Source: Chaetoderma sp. LZ-2023a | Taxonomy: Eukaryota; Mollusca; Caudofoveata; Chaetodermatida; Chaetodermatidae | Direction: 5' to 3' | DNA length: 64,000 nucleotides | Assembly (NCBI GenBank): GCA_034401795.1 | Contig: CM067370.1 | Location: 108,089,387 to 108,153,386, forward strand | Shown here: positions 42,801-51,800 of the stretch, one piece after another | Layout of the letters: each line of letters starts with the position of its first letter | Numbering within the stretch: the stretch's first letter is position 1 | Notes under the pieces: generated by a model | Databases searched by the model: none | What the model was told of the DNA's origin: nothing | What the model saw: only the letters and a program-made list of their open reading frames with translations | Made by a program: the position numbers and the translations under genes

Positions 42801-45800
42801 GATTGGCCCCTGGTGTCCAGGTTTTTTGACAGATCAACTCCCCTTGAACAAACTTTAATGGCCCTTGGTCCCTAATCACATCTGCCAAATTTCGGCCCGA
42901 TCCCTTCAGCGGTTCTGGAGAAGTCGTTTTCGCTACAACTAGGTCAACCAAGATGGCAGCCAAACCATTTGACAAATTAAGTTCCCGTGAACAAACTTGG
43001 TTCAGCTCTTGGCCTAAATCATATTTCATCAGGTTTGCATCAATCCCATAAGCGGTTTCGGAGATTTTTAGACGTTTCTAAAAATCGACCAAAATCCAAG
43101 ATGGCCACCAGCCCAATTGAGCGATCGGCTTCGTTTGAACAAACTTGAATCTCTACACCCTAAGGATGCTTCCTGCAAAATATAATTGAAATCGGCCAGG
43201 AAATTCTCGAGAAGAAAACATTTTAAATTTCCCATTGCCTTAGTATGGGAACCTTTGGTGGGAAAATGATCCAAGATGGTCACCAACCCGCTTATCCGAA
43301 AATTTCACACATTTCAAATCTGACCTCAGAATACCCCAAAACACATACAAAACCAATTTCGACCTCAAAATCAATCAAATAAAAAAATCCAAACACCCTA
43401 TATTTTGATTGACCCATGGTGGCCAGGTTTTCTGATGGTTCAACTTCCCTTGAACAAACTTTAATGGCCCTTCTTAGTCCCTTATCATATCTGCCAAATT
43501 TCGCCCCGATCCGTTCAGTGGTTCTGGAGTTGTTTTCGCTAAAACTAGATCAACCAAGATGGCCACCAAACCATTTGACCAATTAAGTTCCCTTGAACAA
43601 ACTTGGTTCAGCACTTGCCCTAAATCATATTTCATGATGTTTGCATCAATTCCCCCAAGCGGTTTCGGAGATTTTTAAAGACGTTTCTAAAAGTCGGCCA
43701 AAATCCAAGATGGCCGCTGGCCCAATTGGATGATCGGCTTAGTTTGAACAAACTTGAATCTCTATGCTCTAAGGATGCTTCCTGCGAAATCTAATTGAAA
43801 TCGGCCCAGTAGTTCTCGAGAAGAAAACATTTTCAATTTCCCATTGCCTTAGTATGGGAACCTTTGGTGGGAAAATGATCCAAGATGGCCACCAAACCGT
43901 TCATTCGAGATTCGAAAATTGCAAATTTGTGATCAGAATACCGAAAAACACATAAAAAATCAATTTCGGCCACAAAATCCATCAAATAAAAAACCCACTA
44001 AGGCCGCCAAACACTATATTTTGATTGGGCCACGGCGGCCATGTTTTTAAACGGAGATTTTTAAACAGTTCCTAAAAATTGCTCAAAATACAAGATGGCC
44101 ACCAGCCAAATTGGCCGATCCGCTTCGTTTGAACAAACTTGGATCCCTATGCCTTAAGGATGCTTCCTAAATATAATTGAAATCGGCCCAGTGGTTCTTA
44201 AGAAAATCTTGTTTAAAGGAAAAGTTGATGGATGGACGGACAACGGACACACGACGAATGGTCGGCACGGCATAAGCTCACTTGGTCTAGGTGAGCTAAA
44301 AATGAAATCAACCATATGATATGCTGTTATACTATACACCTCAAATCCAACTATATGCATTTCAAATTCTTTACGAAGTCATTTCTTTAATGTTACTACT
44401 AATTTGACTGGAAGTTATTGAGCTGCCTAAAGAGTCTACATGCTTCTTACAATACAAAAGGATTGTATCTGGAATGTAGGCTTGAAATGGTTAATGTATC
44501 ACTGTGCAGCAAACACAACTACATCATAATGACACAAGGCGACACCTAGGAACACCTATTATTTAAACATTATGGGCAAAAATGGAGGGTCAATCATATG
44601 ACATCATAATCCACTATGTGACATTTAGGATGACGTTATAATCATTTACGTCATGAATGACATAGTTAAGTTCATCACGAATGCATACATGATGATGGAC
44701 TAAGCGTTGTTGTACAAATTGTATATGTTTACTAATTAATAAACATGCTGTTGAATATTTTGAAACTAATTTGGCTGGGTCAGTCAAATTAATTTTAAAA
44801 TATTCAACAACAGCTTTCCTGCATAGTTTTCTAGAAATTGATGGTCAGGGAGTTCAGGGATCGATGGATTCCAACACGGGTGAAGTGTAAGTTGAGTTTA
44901 GCTAAAGATGGGCAGGGGCATAGCTAAAACTGGATTCCTCCATTACAACCAACTATAACCTCATGACTATTCATTGAATGAACTCTGCGTTTAAGTTAAT
45001 GCAATAAACAAACATAAAAGTGAAAGCTCTGCAAATTAGCAATAATCAGAAAACTAAGTCAACGTCACCTCTTTCCAAATAGCCACCATACGCCGATATG
45101 CTGTTGCTGCAATACCTGTGTGGCGTGCTTCTAATGCAGTGCACACTAAACTACTTTGAACACCAACCTGCAAACATGTACATGTAACAATAAGTCCACA
45201 TCATACAAAGTTAATAACAAATTAGTTTCAAGTTTCTATATAGAACTATTATCTGGCTATGTTAACGGCTATCTTCCATCAGCAACCATTCCCGATGCAT
45301 AATTCAATATAAAGTTGAATTTATATGGTTCGATTAAAACTATGTACACCAAACAAGAATTCCACGGAATCAAAATGTCTCGCCCGTCTCCTGTTTGTCA
45401 CAGTGACTTTGACCGTGTGACCTCAATGTTATCATCCTGCTTGCTAACGTTATAAGTAACCAGGTATTTGAATTTAGTTCCAATAGGATTAACCAATCCC
45501 AAAATATAAATGTAAATGATTTGCTGATTGAAAATGTCATAATGGCCTTGACCGCTGACCTAATGACATCACTATCATCATGCTGCTTCATCTGGTATAT
45601 GAAACCATCATGTGTCCCAGTTTGGTTCCAGTAGGATTAAGCAATCCTAAAATATAGGCACAAAAACTTAACATTGGAAATAAAGACACGTGAGAGGTCA
45701 AATATCAAGGCTACGATGACCTTGACTTTAGACCTAGTGATGTCCATCACTATCAGAACACAGCGTCTTTATTGCATAGGGAACTATGTGTCAAGATTCG

Positions 45801-48800
45801 TTCTGATTGTAATTATGAAATATAAATGTAAGCGATTTGCTAAATGGAAAAATTTTAAGTTGAAAAAGCAGAGGTTTTTAGCCTTGACCGTGGACATGGT
45901 TGCCTCCGTTACTATACTGCATCCTCTTAGTATAAGCAACCAGGTACCTAAGTTGTGTTCCATTAGGTTTAAGCAATCCAGAAATATAACCTTATAAGAT
46001 TTGCTAAACACAAAAAATTAACGTCTAAAAATAACAAAGTTCGACACAGTCGCCACCGCTGTTGTCATCGGAAAAGTGATACATGTCTCACTTTCTGCTT
46101 AGCAAGACAAAAATAGACACTTTCTAAAAATATATACTTACGCTTACTTTTAGTAAATTTGTGATTTTAAATACCAAGCTTTAAATGTAGATAAACCCAT
46201 TTATATAATAAAATAATCAACCAAAGCAGGTCCAAATTGAAATGGTGTGCAAAACATTAACGGATTAAGCAATCTGTTTTAACCCTTTGAAACTTGAATT
46301 TGTTCAAGAAAATTTCACTTTTCTCATAGAAAATGCCCCTTTGCAGACCAAGAGAAGACTATTTTTGAAGATGTATCACTGGAATGACTTGACTGGCTCG
46401 GTTATCGAGAAGGTCATTTCAATGGTAAATTTTCAAAAGTAGTCTTCTCTTACTATGTAAATGGACATCTCACAAGACCACAGCAAAATCCGTTTTTGGC
46501 TGATATGAGGGTTAAAGGGTAACAAAGTATCCTATTTTGTTTGGTGTAACCTTTTCCTCCCATATATATATATATACAAAATATATCCACAGAGAACAGG
46601 ATGTCAGAAATATTGGTGCAACCTCAGCATGAACACAACATGGCCTATGCTAATTTGGACATGCCAGAAGACATTTCATATGGCACCTAACAGTGAGTAG
46701 AAGATACAGGTCTGTTAGTTGCCACTTTACGCCGTTTTCTAACGTACAGTACAGCTCATAAATAAGTTAAATTGTTTCCAAAATAATAACAGAAAAATGT
46801 TAGTTAGTACATTTTTTAACATGATGTAAGAAATGTACTGTTGAATATTTTAAGCATGATTGGTTTGGAAGACATTGCTGCCTATCAACTGTACATTTTA
46901 TTTTGTTTTGGAAACATGTTAAGTTATTACTGGACTGTACTGTAGCTGCTTGCTAAAGAAAACCGTACCCTCACTTGACTACACATTTACAACTTACATA
47001 CAGTGTATAACTTACCAACTGGTTAACAACAATGGCACTTTTCTCTGGAAATGCCTTCAAAACCTTACTCAGCAGACTACAGCTCCAGGTTAAAACAGCC
47101 AATGCATCAGCTGATCGACCGCGACTAAAAAATAAGTGTTAATAATTTAAATTTATCAACCGTACAGACTAGATAGGCGTACCACCTTCTAATGCAATAA
47201 ATTAATATTGTGTTGAATGTGTTAAATATTAATATCACTGGGGAAGACCATTTATTTTGAAATATTTAACAATGTTCATGCATAGCTGCCTTGGATGTCT
47301 GTTCTTACAATGTAGGAGTTAAGATGTGCTGAAATGTTGACAGTAATACATATCTTAGCTCGTACACATTATATACACAGATTTTGGAACAATGAGGCAA
47401 TCTATACATATAAATAAATTTTGAAACAACATGGGAGACATTAAAGCAACACATTTTCAAAAATAGTTTTCTCATGGCCTGCGCACTTGGTCATTCCTCA
47501 AGCCAACTGCAGAGGCTGGTTTTGGCCAAATTGACGCTTAAAAGGCTTGAAAATAGACAGCTGTGGTGGGTGAATTTTTTCATTTTAAATTAATATATGA
47601 TTGACATTGCGCAGAGCCAATCATATCCATAGTTATTTAAGGAATGTATCTTGCTTATAAAAGGCTACGTCATGTTACGTTCAGCAAACAAGCGTTATCT
47701 CCCTTAACAAAGAAAATAGAAGACGATTTATAAAAACATACCACTGGAATGACTGGCTCGATTATTGAGCCAGTCATTGAAGTGGTAAATTTTCAAAGCG
47801 GTTTTGGCCGGATTGAGTGTTAAAGTGCACCATTCAACGTATATGAAAATGTCTTTTATAAAATGTTATCCTTTAAACAAGAGGCCCAAGGGCCTGTGGC
47901 GCTCACCTGGACTATTGGCATTTAAACCATTATAATTTAAATAGACACGATGGATGATTTTCGGAAAATTCAAGATGGCCACCAAAAAATTGACAATTCA
48001 ACATTCTCATTTAATATGTTGAAGTGTACCGTTATAGGATCGCTATACCCAAGTTTTGTTGAAATCGACCTATTGATTGAAGGAGTAGTTTTTAAATAGT
48101 TACGGAAAACTTTCAGAAAATCCGATATTGCTGCCAACACACTGACCTATCAAAATTCTGAATTGAGTTTCTAGAGGTTACTACAACAGGATTCGTCGAG
48201 CCAAATTTGGTTGAAATTTTCCAAGTGATTAATGAGTAGCGTTTTATACGAATTCCCATTTTCAGAAAATCCAAGATGGCCATCATTAAGATCAAGCTGT
48301 CAAAATTCGGTATACAGGTTCTGAAGCGTACCGTCCTAGGGTTCTTCCAGATGAGTTTCATTGAAGTTAATGAGTAGCTTTTTAACTGATTTCCCAAAAT
48401 GTTCAGAAAATCCAAGATAGCCGCCGGAAAAAATGACCCAGTAAGATTCTTTATGCAACTTCTGAAGCCTACTGCCATATACTCGTTCCAGCCAGTCGGG
48501 TTGAAATTGCCCACGCAGTTAATGAGTAGATGGTTTTCAACCATTTCTCAGAAAATTCAAGATAGCCACCGAACAAATTGACCAATCAAAATTCTGTATA
48601 GAAGCGCTGACGCATATCACTTTAGGATCCTTCCAGCCGAGTTTGTTTGAACTGGCTCAAGTAGTTAATGAGTAACCTTTTAACTGATTTCCCAAAAATC
48701 CAAGATGGCCGCCGGAAAAATTGATCAATCAAAATTCTGTATACAAGTTCTGAAATCTAACAGCCTATTATACTTGCAACTAACTCTGCTGAAATTGCTC

Positions 48801-51800
48801 AAGCAGTTAATGAGTAGGTTTTAACCGATTTCCTGACATTTTCCGCAAAATTCAAGATGGCCGCTGGAAAAAAAGGACCAATCAAAATTCTGTATACAGT
48901 TTCTGAAGCATACTATGCTATGGTTCTTCCATCCAAGATTGATTGAAATTGGCCCAATGGTTATCAAGGAGTAGGCTTTTAAGTGATTTCCAGAAATCTT
49001 CAGAAAATCCAAGATGGGCGCCGGAAAAATTGACCAATAAAAATTCTGTATAGATGTTCTGAAACACGCCAGCGTACTATCCACCCAGCTAAGTCTTGTT
49101 GAAATTGCAAAAGCTGTTAATGAGGAGTAGCGTTTTAAATGATTTCAATCCATTTTTCTGAAAATTCAAGATGGCCACTGAAAAATCATCAATCAAAATT
49201 GTGTATACGTGTTCTAAAGACTAACCCCCCTAGGATCATTCATGCCAAATTAATTTGAAATCCGCCAAGCGGTTAATGAGTAGCTTTTTGATCAAAAGTT
49301 GACGGATAGATGCCAGACAGATGACGGACGGTCGCCATGGCATAAGCTCTGACCAGGTGAGCTAATAAGTGTTATAGAGCCTTCTACCAAAGAATCCCTA
49401 TAAAATCTAAGATTTTCACCCAAGAAATGTATCAACCAAAATTCTGAATAGAGGTTCTAGAACCTACCACCATATTCATCTAGTCAAATTTGATAGAAAT
49501 ATGTCAAGCAGCTAAGGGAGGAGTAGAATTTTGACCATTTTCGGCCGATTTTTCACACAAGTCTAAGATTTTCACCAAAAAAAAATTGATCAATCAAAAT
49601 TGTGAATAAAAGTTCTAGAACCTACATTTTGTATCACCACAGAATCCATTTGGTCAAATTTGATTGAAATATGTCAAGCAGCTAAGGAGGAGTAGCATTT
49701 TGACCATTTCCGGTAGATTCCAAAATCTAAGAAGACATTCTAGAACCTATCACCATAGAATCCATCTAGCCAAATTTGGTTAAAATATGCCAAGAGGCTA
49801 TAGAGGAGTAGCATTTTGACATTTCCGGTAAATTTTCTCATAAAATCTAAGGTTTTCGCATCCCCCCAAAATTCAGAAAGAGTCTGGAGGGTACGATCCT
49901 CCCAGCCAAATATGGTTGAAATCGGTCAAACCATTAAGGAGAAGCGATTTGACGGACAGATGCCGGATGGCTGCCATGGCATAAGCTCACTTGGCCTTTT
50001 AGGCCAGGTGAGGTAAAAACTGTGTGCCAAATCTATTGCTTCCTTGATTTAGGGGCTACTAACGCTGTCCTTCAAGGTTTGCCTATCTAAAGATTGCTAA
50101 GTTAATAGTATTATACGGAGATTACTTGTTCACCAGATAACTGCTACCTGTATGTGTATTTACCATGGTGTTACTTGTTTCTTCAGCCACTCCTCATATG
50201 GTTTCACCACAGTGCAGAGCACCGCCAAACATTTCTCAGGCTGATTGTCACCGATCACACAAACCAATGACACCACAAGCTGTCTTGATGCCTTGTCATG
50301 ATACCGACTCAGAGTAAGTAGCAAACATTTCATTATCCCGTGAAGGGCTTTGTCTGGCAATTCTGAAAATCATAATTAATGCAGTGTTAAAGTACAACAA
50401 TTTCGCTACTGACACAGGTAAATGCACACTATAAATACTGACAACCCTTCATTACTTCTGCATGCCATTTCATATAATTACCCAGTAAAAATTTAATTTA
50501 CATAAAAGTTAACAGAGGTAACTAGGCAGATCTGAATGTGTTCTTGATTTTTATGACTGCGATCTGCAACTTCATTAAATACATAATCTTGTCTCTGATG
50601 TATTAGGCGTACATGTACAAGACATTAACTACCTGCAATTCTGTGCATAAGGTCAGGCAACTAAGATCAGTACGCAATCATTATTTTGTGAAACATGTAA
50701 ATAATATTAGCTAAAAACGGCTTCTGCAGTGGTCTTGAGAAATGCTCATTTGCAGACCAAGACTATTTTTGAAAATTTATCACTGGAAAGGCGATAATCG
50801 AGCCAGTCATTCCAGTGGTAAATTTTCAAAAATATTCTTCTCTTGGTGGCAAATGGACATTTTCTATGAGAAAATTAAAACTTACTTCAATAAATTTGAG
50901 GGTTAAACGGTTAAAGGATGCTACTGGAGCCAGCTGGACTAACTTAGTATGATACAGTATGCTATTGGGAGATTTATTGGAGCAAAAATTGTGATGTCAT
51001 AAAAACATAAAATTTTTATTATTACAATAACTAACAAATATACGCCGATATTAAAATTATGCGAGAATAAAAGACAAGTTCTTCTCACATGTCCCCCGAC
51101 CCAGGTGTTTTCGCAGAAATCCAATTTTTTTAATGAATTTTTAGTTTAACACGTGGTGATAACCTGGTGAGTCTGGACAAATTTTGTTTATAGGCAACAT
51201 AAACCGAGATCTTGCTAGAAGAGTTGATTTACTAAATTAGGTGTGAATAAGTACTGCGGAAAAATCAAGTGAGAGAACTCTAGTGTGTCTGGACACATTT
51301 TGCCGATATATATGAAGGGAGATAACTCTGGTGCATTTGGACACATTTCTTCGATATGCAATCATGTTGACATTCCAAATTTGAAATGAATCCATTAACG
51401 CTAACAGGTTATTGAGCAGAATCCACATATTTTACAATTTTTCAAGAAATCAAGGGGGATAACTCCTGTGTATCCATATATATTTCACCGATATGCAATC
51501 CCCACTGAGGACTTGTCATACGGAGTTGACATTCAAAATTTGAAATGAATCTATTAAAGCTAACTGAAGTTATCTAGCGGAAACCACATATTTTAGGATT
51601 TTTCAAGAAATCAAGGGGGATAACTTTGGTGTGTCTGGACACATTTCGCCGATATGCAATCCCCACCGAGGGCTTGTCATAAAGAGTTGACATTCCAAAT
51701 TTGAAATTAATCCATTCAAGCTAACTGAAGTTATAGAGCGCAAACCACATATTTTACGATTTTTCAAGAAATCTTAATAAAGAAGCACAAATAGACAACT

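Noticed and set aside
48113-48544. 143-codon minus-strand ORF
   Set aside because: It lies wholly in the ~300-bp tandem units of family T. Its peptide repeats with the unit (FRTCIQNFD-type), so it is a shadow of a non-coding repeat.
50164-50175. Donor GTAACA after KKQ for GCN1 exon b
   Set aside because: It leaves phase 0, incompatible with exon c. GTAAAT eleven bases on restores phase.
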